64,000 nt of DNA from Spongiactinospora rosea (GCF_003315795.1 NZ_QMEY01000009.1:214600-278599), one strand, 5' to 3'; shown: positions 8,497 to 17,543, counted from the stretch's first letter. Numbers and translations are program-made. The notes: generated by a model from the letters alone, not told the origin.

Positions 8497-9778
8497 CCTC
8501 ATCAGCAAGATCCGCGGTGAGGTCGCCGACCGGATCGCCGAGCGTGCCCGCGCAGACGAGGAGATCGGGCGGGCGCCCATGTCGCCGCAGGAGCGGCGGA
8601 AGTTCGGGCAAGAGCTGATCACCGAGGCGCTCGACTCCCACGTCCGGCGGGCACTCGATTCAGGGCGAACACCGCTCGATCCGACCGGAGAAGCCCAGAT
8701 CGCGCGGGCCGTGGACAACGCGCTGTTCGGGCTGGGCGGCTTCCAGCAGTACCTGGACAATCCGCTGGTCGAGAACATCAACGCCAACGCCTACGACGAT
8801 GTCCACGTCCGCTACGCCGACGGCACCGAGCGCGAGGTCGGCCCCGTGGCCTCCTCAGATGAGGAACTGACCGAGCTCGTCCGCACCGCCGCCGCCCTCC
8901 TCGGCGTCGGCGAACGCCGCTTCGATCCCGGGTCGCCGACCCTGGAGATGGAGTTGCCCGACGGCTCCCGGCTGGTCGCCACGATGGCGGTCTCCCGGCA
9001 CCCCGCCGTGTCCATCCGCCGGCACCGCTTTCCCACCGCCACGCTGGACGAACTCCGCCGTACCGGCACCTTCGACCGCCCCATGCAGGCCTTCCTGTCC
9101 GCCGCGGTCGCGGCCCGCAAGAACATCGTGATCGTTGGGGCCACCGGCAGCGGCAAGACCACCCTCGCGCGGGCGATGGCCTCCGCCGTGCCCCGGCATG
9201 AGCGGATCATCACGGTGGAGGAGCAGTTCGAGCTGGGCCTTGACCGCGACCGGTCCACGCACGCCAACGTCCTGGCCCTTCAGGCCCGCCGGGCCAACAT
9301 CGAGGGCCTGGGCGCGGTCACGCTGTCGGACCTGGTCCGTACCGCCCTCGGCATGTCACCGAGCCGCGTCATCGTCGGCGAGGTCAAGGGCGATGAGTGC
9401 ATTCCGATGCTCAACGCGATGACCCAGGGCAACGACGGGTCGCTGTGCACGCTGCACGCGAGTTCCAGCCAGGGCGCGTTCTCCCGGCTGGCCTCCTTCG
9501 CCGCCCAGGCACCCGAACGCCTGTCGGCCGAGGCGAGCGCCCTGCTGATCTCCGAGGCTCTGCACTTCGTCGTGTACATGGCGGTCACCAGGGACGGCAT
9601 ACGGGCGATCTCCAGTGTCCGGGAGGTCGTGGGCTGCGAAGGCATCAACGTGATCTCCAACGAGGTCTACGCCCCAGGAATCGACCGGCGTGCCGTACGC
9701 GCCAACCCGCTCCGGACCGAGACGCTCGACGACCTGGAGGCCGCCGGACTGGACGTCGAAGGGTGGCTGCTGTCGTGA
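8489..9778 (+). CDS. cpaF: CpaF/TadA-type secretion ATPase
   Basis: 429 residues from a GTG inside the end of the previous gene. It has the full secretion-ATPase pattern: N-terminal domain, Walker A GATGSGKTTLA near residue 217, Asp/Glu-box EEQFELGLD, Walker B-like SRVIVGEVKGDE, and His-box LCTLHASS. It is close to the usual length of CpaF-type ATPases. It powers assembly of Tad/Flp pili at the cytoplasmic face together with the TadB/TadC membrane proteins encoded just downstream. The last bases overlap the tadB start. Confidence 0.95.
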   Translation: MHDLISKIRGEVADRIAERARADEEIGRAPMSPQERRKFGQELITEALDSHVRRALDSGRTPLDPTGEAQIARAVDNALFGLGGFQQYLDNPLVENINANAYDDVHVRYADGTEREVGPVASSDEELTELVRTAAALLGVGERRFDPGSPTLEMELPDGSRLVATMAVSRHPAVSIRRHRFPTATLDELRRTGTFDRPMQAFLSAAVAARKNIVIVGATGSGKTTLARAMASAVPRHERIITVEEQFELGLDRDRSTHANVLALQARRANIEGLGAVTLSDLVRTALGMSPSRVIVGEVKGDECIPMLNAMTQGNDGSLCTLHASSSQGAFSRLASFAAQAPERLSAEASALLISEALHFVVYMAVTRDGIRAISSVREVVGCEGINVISNEVYAPGIDRRAVRANPLRTETLDDLEAAGLDVEGWLLS

Positions 9779-10614
9779 TCAGCGCCCTGGCCATGCTCTC
9801 CGCACTCGCCGGCGCGGGTTTCGGACTCGGCACGCTGCTCATGGTCTCTGGCTTCCAGGGCCATCCGATCGAAGCGCGGCCAAGGCCCACACTGCATCCG
9901 AAGCTGCTGGTCAGGCTCGCGGCCTGCGCAGGGGCCGGCGTACTCGTCGGGGCGCTTACCCGATGGCCGGTCGGGGCGTTCCTGGGCGGGCTGGGTGCAT
10001 GGTTCTTGCCGCAGGCGCTTGGCCCTGACCGGGAGCATGTCCGCCGCGTCGAGAAGATCGAAGCGGTGGCGACCTGGGCGGAGATGCTGCGGGACACCCT
10101 CGCCGCGTCCGCCGGGCTGCACCAGGCGATCATGAGTACGGCCCCGATCGTGCCTGAGGCCATCCGGCGGGAGGTCACCGAGGCCGCGGCGCGCGTTGAT
10201 CGCGGTGAACGGCTGGCCCAGGCGTTGAAGCAGCTCGCCGACGAACTCGCCGATCCGACCGCCGACCTGGTGTGTTCCACACTGGTGATGGCCTCGACCC
10301 GGCAGGCCGGACATTTGGGCGAGCTGCTCGGACGGCTCGCGGAGGTGGCACGCGCCCACGCGGTGATGCGGCTCCGGGTCGCCGCCACGCGTGCACGGAC
10401 CCGCTCGTCGGTACGTACGGTCATCGCGGTCACCATGCTCATGACGGGCGGCCTGGTACTCCTCAACCGCGACTTCCTCGCCCCCTACGACAACGCGACC
10501 GGTCAGGCGGTACTGCTTCTGGTGGGCGTGGCGTTCGCCGGATCGTTCGTACTCATCCACCGGCTGGGCCGGATCCACGAGCCGCCGCGCATCCTTAGCC
10601 GGGCGGAGACCTGA
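9775..10614 (+). CDS. tadB: TadB-like type II secretion F-domain membrane protein
   Basis: 279 residues from a GTG overlapping the cpaF stop (GTGA). Hydrophobic segments lie near residues 3-20, 45-80, 215-235 and 240-262. Between them is a cytoplasmic helical T2SSF domain (WAEMLRDTLAASAGLHQAI; ASTRQAGHLGELLGRLAEV). TadB-type proteins form the inner-membrane platform that couples the CpaF ATPase to pilin extraction. The stop overlaps the tadC start (TGATG). Confidence 0.9.
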   Translation: MISALAMLSALAGAGFGLGTLLMVSGFQGHPIEARPRPTLHPKLLVRLAACAGAGVLVGALTRWPVGAFLGGLGAWFLPQALGPDREHVRRVEKIEAVATWAEMLRDTLAASAGLHQAIMSTAPIVPEAIRREVTEAAARVDRGERLAQALKQLADELADPTADLVCSTLVMASTRQAGHLGELLGRLAEVARAHAVMRLRVAATRARTRSSVRTVIAVTMLMTGGLVLLNRDFLAPYDNATGQAVLLLVGVAFAGSFVLIHRLGRIHEPPRILSRAET

Positions 10615-11453
10615 TGGCGGCGTCGCTGCTGCTCGGAGCGGGGATCGGCCTCGGGGTGATGTTGATCGTCTCCGGGCTCTGGCCGTCCCGCCGGCCGCTG
10701 GCCCTGGAACTGGCCCGGCTCCGCCACAGCCTCCCCGAGAGCCGGACGCGCCTGCTGACCGCCCGTGGCATGCCACAGGCCGCCTCCACCGACCTGGCCG
10801 TTTGCGGCAAGAGCATGGCCCGGCACCTTGCCGAGAAGGGCGTCGCGACCTTGGTCTTCGCGCTGCTCGGTCCCGCCGTGTACGCGGTTCTGGCCCTGGC
10901 GGGTGTGCCGATGCCCTGGCAGGTGCCGGTCTGGTGCATGCTGCTGCTCGGCGCACTCGGATTCTTCGTGCCCGATCTGGCACTCCGGTCGGAGGCCGCC
11001 AGGCGCCGCGCCGAGTTCCGGCACGCCCTTTCGGCCTTTCTGGATCTGGTCGTCGTATCCCTGGCCGGTGGGCGGGGCGTGGACGGCGCGCTGGCCGATG
11101 CCGCAGAACAGGGCGGCGGCTGGGCGTTCGTCCGGATTCGCAGCACGCTCGTGGCGGCGACCTCCGCCCGCCGTACGCCCTGGTCGGCGCTCGGACAGGT
11201 CGGCGAGGAGTACGGCATCCGCGAACTGTCCGAGCTGGCCGCCTCCGTCGCCCTGGCCGGTACCGAGGGGGCGCGGGTACGCGCGTCGCTCATCGCCAAG
11301 GCGAACTCGATCCGCACCCACCAGCTCGCCGCGATCGAAACGGAGGCGCAGGCGGCCACCGAGCGGATGAGCGTCGCCACGGTAGGGCTGTTCGTCGGAT
11401 TTCTGATCTTCACGGGGTACCCGGCCATCGCCGCAGTGCTGACCGGGTTCTGA
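10614..11453 (+). CDS. tadC: TadC-like type II secretion F-domain membrane protein
   Basis: 279 residues starting at an ATG that overlaps the tadB stop. N-terminal membrane segment, a central pair of hydrophobic helices near residues 80-125, a cytoplasmic helical domain (ALSAFLDLVVVSLAGGRGVDGAL; REL SELAASVALAGTEGARV) and a C-terminal hydrophobic segment. The paired tadB/tadC arrangement after cpaF is diagnostic of Tad/Flp pilus operons. A 15-nt gap with GGGGGAG precedes the next small gene. Confidence 0.9.
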   Translation: MAASLLLGAGIGLGVMLIVSGLWPSRRPLALELARLRHSLPESRTRLLTARGMPQAASTDLAVCGKSMARHLAEKGVATLVFALLGPAVYAVLALAGVPMPWQVPVWCMLLLGALGFFVPDLALRSEAARRRAEFRHALSAFLDLVVVSLAGGRGVDGALADAAEQGGGWAFVRIRSTLVAATSARRTPWSALGQVGEEYGIRELSELAASVALAGTEGARVRASLIAKANSIRTHQLAAIETEAQAATERMSVATVGLFVGFLIFTGYPAIAAVLTGF

Positions 11454-11468
11454 ACGAGGGGGAGAGCC

Positions 11469-11672
11469 ATGTCCCGAATTGCGTTGACCGTCTTTGTCGC
11501 CTGCGGGGAGAGGGTGCGAAGGTGCCGGGAGATCGCCAGGCAGCGGCCGGACGGGGGCTATACAACGGAAACCGTGGTCGTCGTCGCGATCCTGGTGGCC
11601 ATCGCGGTCGCCGTCGGCGCGGTGCTGATGTCGAAGCTGCTCGCCAAGGCCAACTCGCTCGACCTGCGGTGA
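11469..11672 (+). CDS. Small pilin-like peptide (Flp/DUF4244-type)
   Basis: 67 residues. A charged N-terminal section ends in PDGGYTTE followed by a long hydrophobic helix (TVVVVAILVAIAVAVGAVL) and a short tail. A Glu at about position 5 after a Gly is the class III signal typical of pilins processed by a prepilin peptidase. A strong ribosome binding site (GGGGGAGAG) precedes the ATG. It is the best candidate for the major pilin subunit of this operon. The gene overlaps the next one (GTGA). Confidence 0.8.
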   Translation: MSRIALTVFVACGERVRRCREIARQRPDGGYTTETVVVVAILVAIAVAVGAVLMSKLLAKANSLDLR

Positions 11673-12040
11673 ACGATCGGGGCTCGGCCACGGCCGAGCT
11701 GGTGGTGGTCTTCCCGTTCGTGATGCTGCTCATCTTGCTGGTGATCCAGTTCGGGATGTGGCAGCACGCCGTACACGTCACCGAGGTGGCGGCGGCCGAG
11801 GCGCTGGCGGTCGCGCGGGCGCATGGCGGAAGCGCGGGGGCGGGGCGGGCCGAGGCGTCTTCCCTGCTGTCGCGGCTGGGCGGCTCGGTGCTGCGGTCAC
11901 CGCGGGTGTCCGTGTCGCGTACGGCGGAAGCCGCACGCGTTCAGGTCTCGGGGGTGGCGCCGGCCGTCGTGCCGTTCTTGCGGCTACCTGCGACGACCGT
12001 CGCGTACGGGCCGGTGGAACGCTTCCGGGGCGACCGGTGA
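11669..12040 (+). CDS. tadE: TadE-like pseudopilin
   Basis: 123 residues from a GTG overlapping the pilin stop. DRGSATAELVVVFPFVMLL is a typical TadE signature: short basic leader, Ala-Glu at the processing site, and a long N-terminal hydrophobic helix. The rest is a small extracytoplasmic domain (VTEVAAAEALAVARAHGG). TadE-type proteins are minor pilins that initiate or tip the fibre. Confidence 0.85.
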   Translation: MNDRGSATAELVVVFPFVMLLILLVIQFGMWQHAVHVTEVAAAEALAVARAHGGSAGAGRAEASSLLSRLGGSVLRSPRVSVSRTAEAARVQVSGVAPAVVPFLRLPATTVAYGPVERFRGDR

Positions 12041-12444
12041 TGGGTGACGATCGAGGGTCTGTCACCGCGGAGGTCCTTCTGCTTACGACGCTGCTGATCG
12101 TGCTCGCGCTGTTCGCGGTCGCCGCGGGCCGGCTCGTGACGGCTCGGCTGGAGGTCAACAACGCCTCCCATCAGGCCGCGCGGGCCGCGTCGATCGCCCG
12201 TACTCCGGCCGCTGCCGAGTCGGCGGCGCGGAAGGCAACAGAGATGGCGTTGGGGGCCGAGCGTGTGACATGTGCCGATCGGAGGGTGAGCATCGGGCTG
12301 GCGTCTTTCCGGCCAGGCGGAACGGTCACAGTGTCGGTGACCTGCACGGTGAAGCTGTCGGATGTGGCGCTCGTCCGGCTGCCCGGGAGTTCGGCGCTGA
12401 CGGCGTCGTTCTCCGCGCCGATCGATTACTGGAGGTCGAATTGA
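12040..12444 (+). CDS. TadE/TadF-like pseudopilin
   Basis: 134 residues from an ATG overlapping the tadE stop. DRGSVTAEVLLLTTLLIVLALF repeats the TadE-like prepilin signature, followed by ARLEVNNASHQAARAASIAR, a pattern typical of TadE/TadF. Two cysteines (VTCADRR and VTCTVK) may form a disulfide. It is the second of three consecutive minor-pilin-type genes and is translationally coupled on both sides. Confidence 0.8.
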   Translation: MGDDRGSVTAEVLLLTTLLIVLALFAVAAGRLVTARLEVNNASHQAARAASIARTPAAAESAARKATEMALGAERVTCADRRVSIGLASFRPGGTVTVSVTCTVKLSDVALVRLPGSSALTASFSAPIDYWRSN

Positions 12445-12830
12445 CCGGCTTCGTGGTGGCCATCATCGGGGCGCTCTTCCTGCTCTGCGGGTTGATCGTG
12501 GACGGCGGGCTCGCACTCGGTGCACGGGTACGTGCCCTGAACGAGGCCCAGGAGGCGGCGCGCTCCGGCGCGCAGCAGCTCGACCTGGCGGCGTACCGGC
12601 GCGATGCCACGGTACGGGTGGACGCCACCCGGGCACGTACCGCCGCTCTCTCCTACATCGCCGCCACCCCGGATACCGCGGCCGTGGAGGTCGTCGGCGA
12701 CACGGTGACGGTCACCGTGCGGGCGGTCCAGCCGACGCAGATCCTCGGGCTGGCCGGGCTGAGGTCGATTCGGGTTACGGGGAGGGCCACGGCCGTGGCC
12801 CAGCGTGGGGTGACGGGGGTCATCAGGTGA
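12441..12830 (+). CDS. TadG-like pilus assembly protein
   Basis: 129 residues. The TTG at 12441 overlaps the previous stop and has an ideal GGAGG 5 nt upstream. An N-terminal hydrophobic helix (FVVAIIGALFLLCGLIVDGG) is followed by LGARVRALNEAQEAARSGAQQLD, the pattern of putative Flp pilus-assembly TadE/G-like proteins. The C-terminal part is a small extracytoplasmic domain. Its stop overlaps the start of the LysM/BTAD gene. Confidence 0.8.
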   Translation: MTGFVVAIIGALFLLCGLIVDGGLALGARVRALNEAQEAARSGAQQLDLAAYRRDATVRVDATRARTAALSYIAATPDTAAVEVVGDTVTVTVRAVQPTQILGLAGLRSIRVTGRATAVAQRGVTGVIR

Positions 12831-15226
12831 TCAGGTTCCTTGTTGTCGTTGGTCGGGTTCTGGCCGTTTGTGCCTTGCTCATCGGGGTGGAGGTCGGCAT
12901 ACCGGTGATGCTGCTCCGTTTCGCGGGCTGGCCACTGCCTCGCGCGATTCCCACGGGCGGGGACATCGAGGCGTTCCTGATGAATCCGATCTCGGAGGAA
13001 GTACTGCTCAAGGCACTTGCGTGTCCACTGTGGCTGCTTTGGGGAGCGTTCACGGCGGCGTTGGTGGTCGAGGCGGCTGCGGCGGTCCGTGGTGTGGAGA
13101 TCCACGTGCCGATGCTCGGGCCGTTGCAAGGCATCGCGGCCGGCTTGATCGGCTCGCTGAGTTTCGCCATGCTGCCCATCGAGGCGGAGGCGGCCTCGTT
13201 CAGTACGCCCGGACGGCCCGTCGTGGACGCTCCACAGCATGTGGATCCGCGCACCCATGTGGTGAAGAAGGGGGACAGCCTCTGGTCGATCGCCAAGCAC
13301 GAGTTGGGGGAGTCGCGGAGCTGGCGGAAGATCTGGAAGCTGAACGCCCATCGCCGCCAGGGCGATGGGCAGGTGTTCACCGATCCTGAACACATCCGAC
13401 CAGGCTGGAAGCTCCGGCTGCCCGCACTTCGTCCAGAGGCGATCACCCTGGACCACACCCGCTCGGTGGCCCTCATCCCCGAGGCGCAACCCAGCGCAGC
13501 ACAGCCGGTTCCCGCCAAGGCGCAGGCGGAAGATCTCGGAGGGCAGTTCGTCGTGACGATCAACGTGCCGTCCGGCGCGGTGATCGCTCTATCGGCGGCA
13601 AGCGGCGTCTGCGCTGCTTACGCCGCCGCCCAGTTCCACCGCCGCCGTCGACGGTCTTCCGACCCGGTTCGCCCTCCCGCCGTCGTCCAGGCCGCTCGCA
13701 GCACCTTCTTCCAGCCCTTCCGTGATCAGGGCGTATCAGTACCCTCGAACGGCGATTTGATCCGGCAGATGTCGTCGATCGAAACCCCGGACCGCCTGAT
13801 GATCGGTACTCACGACGACGGTACGGCTGCCGCGGTACCACTGAGCGGACTCAGCCTCGGACTCACCGGCCCAGGATCCCTGGACGTCGTCCGCGCTCTG
13901 CTGCTCGACCTCCTCCACCAGGCCGGCAACTTCCGCCTGGAGATCATCATCACGACCGCCGACGCCGCGGCGATCGTCGAACTCGACCGAGGCGGCCTGG
14001 ACGCGCTCGCCAACCGCCTGCCAGGCGTCACCCTCGTCGATTCACCGGCCAACCGGTTGGAGGAGATCCGCTTCACCCGAGGACGCATCCTCGCAGAACG
14101 CGACGCCGCCGACATCGACGAACTGCGCCAACGCGACCCCGGCGAACTCCTGCCGAACGTCCTGCTCATCGGCACGATCGAAGGCGATACGGCAGCACGC
14201 GTCCAATCGCTTGTGACAGCCGGCGCTCAGTACGGACTCGGCGCACTGCTGTTGGGAACCTGGACCTCCTCCTGCCACATCGGCCCCGACCACCGGGCGA
14301 CCACCGCAGAAGGACCGTACGCCCGGCCACTGCACAACGCCTCCCTCGTACACCTACCGGCCGCCGATCTCGTGGACGCCCTGCGCAACCTCGCCGATGC
14401 ACAACCTGTGGACAACGTCCCCGACACCCCCGCACCGCCCGCAACGGCGATCCCCTGGGAGCACGCCACACCGATCCGCGTACGCGTCCTGGGCAAGCCC
14501 GCCGTCTGGGTGAAAGGCCATGACCAGCCACTACGCATCCGAGGGCTGAAGCTACTGCTCCTCGTCTACTTCGCCCTCCACCCACAGGGAGCCACCAAGG
14601 AAGCGATCGGCGAAGCCCTATGGCCGGGCAAACAACTCGGCCACGAGTTCCACAGCCTCCTCCGCCACCTCCGCGACGCCCTGGAAAAGGCCACTGGCCT
14701 GACAGGCGAGCCCTTCATCCAGGCCATGGACGACGAAACCTACCGCATCGACCCTGCCAAGATGAGCTACGACCTCTGGGACTTCCAAGAGGCGGCCAAG
14801 ACCGCCCGCACCACCCCCGCCCCCGAGACCCAACGCGCCGAACTCGACCGGGCGGCATCCCTCTGCGGCGGCGAGTTGGCCACCGGTATCCACGAGGATT
14901 GGGTCCTGGACGAGAAATACCCGCTCACCCTGGCCCAGGTCGACGTACTCACCCAGTTCGCCTCGCTCTGCCGGGCAGACGACCCCGACCGCGCCGTGGA
15001 CGCCCTCGAACGAGCCCGCGACATCGACCCGGACGCAGAAGAAACCTGGTGCCACCTGATCCGCCTACTCCACAACCTCGGCCGCCCCGCCCAGGCCCGC
15101 CACACAGGCCAACTACTCCGCGCCCACCTCCATGGCCTCCAGGTCGAACCCACTCCAGAGACCGAAGAACTTCTGGCAGCCATTACAACCTGGAGCACTC
15201 CCCAGAGCAGACGGCGTTCCTCATAG
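12827..15226 (+). CDS. Membrane LysM protein with cytoplasmic winged-helix and BTAD domains
   Basis: 799 residues. Order of parts: hydrophobic segments near residues 5-30, 65-85 and 100-120; a LysM domain at about 142-198 (THVVKKGDSLWSIAKHELG ... IRPGWKLRLP); another membrane segment at about 244-270 ending in a stop-transfer run of arginines; a large middle region; a winged-helix domain from about 550 (VRVLGKPAVWVKG ... EAIGEALWPG); and a BTAD TPR-like domain to the C-terminus (ALERARDIDPDAEETWCHLI). LysM binds peptidoglycan; the winged helix plus BTAD combination is that of SARP/AfsR-type transcriptional activators. Inferred role: a wall-sensing regulator or structural organiser of the pilus operon, whose last gene it is. 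It overlaps the TadG-like gene (GTGA-type). Confidence 0.85.
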   Translation: MIRFLVVVGRVLAVCALLIGVEVGIPVMLLRFAGWPLPRAIPTGGDIEAFLMNPISEEVLLKALACPLWLLWGAFTAALVVEAAAAVRGVEIHVPMLGPLQGIAAGLIGSLSFAMLPIEAEAASFSTPGRPVVDAPQHVDPRTHVVKKGDSLWSIAKHELGESRSWRKIWKLNAHRRQGDGQVFTDPEHIRPGWKLRLPALRPEAITLDHTRSVALIPEAQPSAAQPVPAKAQAEDLGGQFVVTINVPSGAVIALSAASGVCAAYAAAQFHRRRRRSSDPVRPPAVVQAARSTFFQPFRDQGVSVPSNGDLIRQMSSIETPDRLMIGTHDDGTAAAVPLSGLSLGLTGPGSLDVVRALLLDLLHQAGNFRLEIIITTADAAAIVELDRGGLDALANRLPGVTLVDSPANRLEEIRFTRGRILAERDAADIDELRQRDPGELLPNVLLIGTIEGDTAARVQSLVTAGAQYGLGALLLGTWTSSCHIGPDHRATTAEGPYARPLHNASLVHLPAADLVDALRNLADAQPVDNVPDTPAPPATAIPWEHATPIRVRVLGKPAVWVKGHDQPLRIRGLKLLLLVYFALHPQGATKEAIGEALWPGKQLGHEFHSLLRHLRDALEKATGLTGEPFIQAMDDETYRIDPAKMSYDLWDFQEAAKTARTTPAPETQRAELDRAASLCGGELATGIHEDWVLDEKYPLTLAQVDVLTQFASLCRADDPDRAVDALERARDIDPDAEETWCHLIRLLHNLGRPAQARHTGQLLRAHLHGLQVEPTPETEELLAAITTWSTPQSRRRSS

Positions 15227-15475
15227 GCTCGCCCCTAGGAAGAAACCTGAGCGGTGATCTCCGGTCCACTACTCGGTGATCATGACCTTCCCCGAGATGT
15301 GGCTCCGGGCCCTTTGTTACCAGCGGGTACCGCTAACGGCTGTCCTGCTGTCCCCCGACCCCGTGAATACTCCGTAAGGTAATACGGCCCTTCGGAAAGT
15401 AGTCGATCTACCGCTGTGCGTTAATGATGGAAAGGTCTTGACGGGAACGCCGACTCCCACCTCCTGGAGGCACCA

Positions 15476-15916
15476 ATGAAACACCTCCGCCGCCCAGCAC
15501 CCCTCACCGCTCGCGCCGTGCTGGTGGCCCTGGTCGCCGCATCCGCCCCGACTCTGATTGCTCCCGCCGCCACGGCCGAACACCGCGGGCCCGGATGCGG
15601 CACCGGCATCCAGCAGTGGATCAGCAACTCGTTCGCCCAATACCAGGGATACCTGCGATCCTCCGACGGCGAGACGGCCGACGTGATCGTCCGGCTGGAC
15701 GGGCCGGACGCCACCGTCATCTTCAACGGCAATCCCCAACCCCCCCAGCCCTACCAACTGGACCCCTCCGCTACCACCATCAGCTGGGGGCCATCCGCCT
15801 TTCCCAGCACCCTGTCCGCCCCCTCCTGCGCAGGCGACCGCGTGACCGACGCCGACCTGTCCGTCCAGACCCTGGGACAACTCGCCGCACAGGGCCGGGG
15901 CTACCGCACCGGCTGA
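15476..15916 (+). CDS. Small secreted protein of unknown function
   Basis: 146 residues from ATG 15476 with GGAGG 6 nt upstream. It has a clear Sec signal peptide ending near PAATA-EH. The mature part (about 110 residues) has two cysteines (GPGCGTG and APSCAGD), enough for one disulfide, and a beta-type sequence. No family is recognised. The 250 bases upstream hold its own likely promoter region, so it seems separate from the pilus operon. Confidence 0.75.
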   Translation: MKHLRRPAPLTARAVLVALVAASAPTLIAPAATAEHRGPGCGTGIQQWISNSFAQYQGYLRSSDGETADVIVRLDGPDATVIFNGNPQPPQPYQLDPSATTISWGPSAFPSTLSAPSCAGDRVTDADLSVQTLGQLAAQGRGYRTG

Positions 15917-16191
15917 TCCCGCCGGCGCGGCCGGGTCACGCTCGTCATGGCCGCCACCCGGCATCGAGGCCGGACATGTGCCGGCCGGTCGGTATCCAGC
16001 ATGTAGCGGACGGTATGGCCGTCGCGGCCATCACATACCTGGGTCGGATATCTCGCGGCGGCCAGAGCGGCCAGCGCCAGGTACACCACCCGTTCGGTGA
16101 CGCCCGGGGCGGCGGCGATCCGGGACGGGCGGGGCCGAGGGGTTCGGGCCAGGTACAGCAGCACTTGCGCGTGACGGCTCAGGCGGCCTCA
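15901..16191 (-). pseudogene. Remnant of a MarR-like winged-helix regulator
   Basis: The minus frame reads LSRHAQVLLYLARTPRP, then IAAAPGVTERVVYLALAALAAARY and GHTVRY. This aligns with a common actinobacterial winged-helix protein (HAQVLLCIARDP ... ITERTA ... L..AGY ... RNRYE, recalled). The frame is closed by a TGA at 16189-16191 just before the conserved part, the recognition helix is eroded, and no start with a ribosome binding site remains. I call it a decayed gene. Confidence 0.5.
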
Positions 16192-16282
16192 TCGACAATC
16201 GGTTCGACAGGCATGTTTGCCCAGCGGGCCCCCGCTCGGCAGGGGAGTGCCTACTTCTACTTGAGGACGCGAGACCCACGCG

Positions 16283-16426
16283 TCAGTCACGGCGTACCGG
16301 CTGGGGCGACCGCCGGCGTGTGCGCAGGCCGGTCTTGAGCGCGAAGCCTTGGCGGGCGTGTTTGCCCTGGTAGAGCGGGCGATTAGGGGTGCGGTACCAA
16401 CCCCGACTCGTAGGCGTATGTGCCAC
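16283..16426 (-). CDS. Possible 47-residue basic protein
   Basis: A short frame from GTG 16426 encodes a very basic peptide containing WYRTPNRPLYQGKHARQGF and GLRTRRR before its stop. The composition is protein-like rather than random, but there is no good ribosome binding site. It may be a fragment of a larger decayed gene, like its pseudogene neighbour. Function unknown. Confidence 0.25.
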   Translation of the reverse strand: MAHTPTSRGWYRTPNRPLYQGKHARQGFALKTGLRTRRRSPQPVRRD

Positions 16427-16690
16427 CTCTGTTAATGGGCGGGGGTGCAGTCGCAACTTGATTCAACGAGCAAAATATCGCCTTACAACTAATCCAGAAT
16501 TCACCGGCCACCATTTCTGTATTGGGGCACGTATATCCGTGAGACCTAGCTGGTAACGCCACGTTTCGCCAGATCGGTAGCCGACACTCCACTGAATGTA
16601 ATTGCCTTTCTCCTCCCTTCGCGATTGAATTGGATTGTCGAAAGCAAGGGTGGCATGCGAAACGTGTGTCATAGGAGATCGGAGCCGATC

Positions 16691-17503
16691 ATGGCGAACG
16701 AAATTCCCGGCCGATACGTCCCGACCAGCGTCCCGGGGGCGTCCCTCACATCAGAGGACATCGCGCGGGTAACACCAGACGACTGGAAGGAGATTCGCGA
16801 CCTCGCGCGCGGATACTGCCGCACGGTGGATGCCGCGCGTTCCCGGAAGCGAATGGACAGAAGCGCGACCGTAGTACGCGACGGTCACGCACCCTACGGT
16901 ACCGACGACGTTTCGGACGACGTCACTCAAGACGCGGTGCTCATGTTCGCGCAGCGTTTGCATGACATCACGACCAAGTGCCAGGTCGCGCCGACCAGTA
17001 CGCCGGACGATCCAGCATGGATCTATGTCCGACGCGATGGTGGCGAAATGATCGTCACGCCGACCACTCTCAAGCGGTGGGCGGTCCGTGACGCCGCCGC
17101 TCGGAACGGCTACCGGGCTGATCTCTCCACAGCCCAGAACAACGGCACACAGGCTGATCAGCCCGTGAGTACGCCACCGCAGGCCGAGACCCTCACCCGG
17201 GCCGTCGTCGCGTCGGCTGTAGCTCAGAACAGCGAAGCGATCTTCCAGGCGGCCTACGGCGACGGTCGTGACTTCCCGGTACTGGCGCGCGTATACAAGT
17301 TCGCCTCCCAGGCGGAGGATCTCGGGCGGGCCGGTGTGCTGGCGTCGGTCGCACAGGAGATGTACGGCGGTTCGTACGGCTCTCGCTGGAACGTCATCAA
17401 AGTGCGCGACGCAGCGAGAGCAGAGTGGTCCGATCTGTCGGCGCGCCTGGATGACGCCAGGGACACGATGATTTACCGGGGGACGGAAAGCGCGGGCGAC
17501 TGA
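16691..17503 (+). CDS. Conserved-looking hypothetical protein
   Basis: 270 residues from ATG 16691 (MANEIPGRYV), preceded by AGGAGATCGGAG; an extension to 16625 is in frame but less likely. It is a soluble, charged protein without signal peptide or membrane segment. DDVSDDVTQDAVLMFAQRLHDI resembles the early helices of sigma-70 region 2, but no region 4 is visible. The gene ends at a strong terminator, and its 5' region is AT-rich, so it is probably a single-gene unit. Function unknown. Confidence 0.75.
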   Translation: MANEIPGRYVPTSVPGASLTSEDIARVTPDDWKEIRDLARGYCRTVDAARSRKRMDRSATVVRDGHAPYGTDDVSDDVTQDAVLMFAQRLHDITTKCQVAPTSTPDDPAWIYVRRDGGEMIVTPTTLKRWAVRDAAARNGYRADLSTAQNNGTQADQPVSTPPQAETLTRAVVASAVAQNSEAIFQAAYGDGRDFPVLARVYKFASQAEDLGRAGVLASVAQEMYGGSYGSRWNVIKVRDAARAEWSDLSARLDDARDTMIYRGTESAGD

Positions 17504-17517
17504 CCAGACGCACCGTT

Positions 17518-17543
17518 GGCCCCAGGGTTGTTGCCCTGGGGCC
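17518..17543 (+). terminator. Strong hairpin terminator
   Basis: Perfect 10-bp stem GGCCCCAGGG / CCCTGGGGCC with loop TTGTTG, followed by ATTCTCAT. It lies 15 bases after the preceding stop codon. Confidence 0.85.

Noticed and set aside
16691..17503. Sigma-factor identity for the 270-residue protein
   Set aside because: Only a faint region-2-like helix is visible, with no DNA-binding region 4, so the name is not supported.
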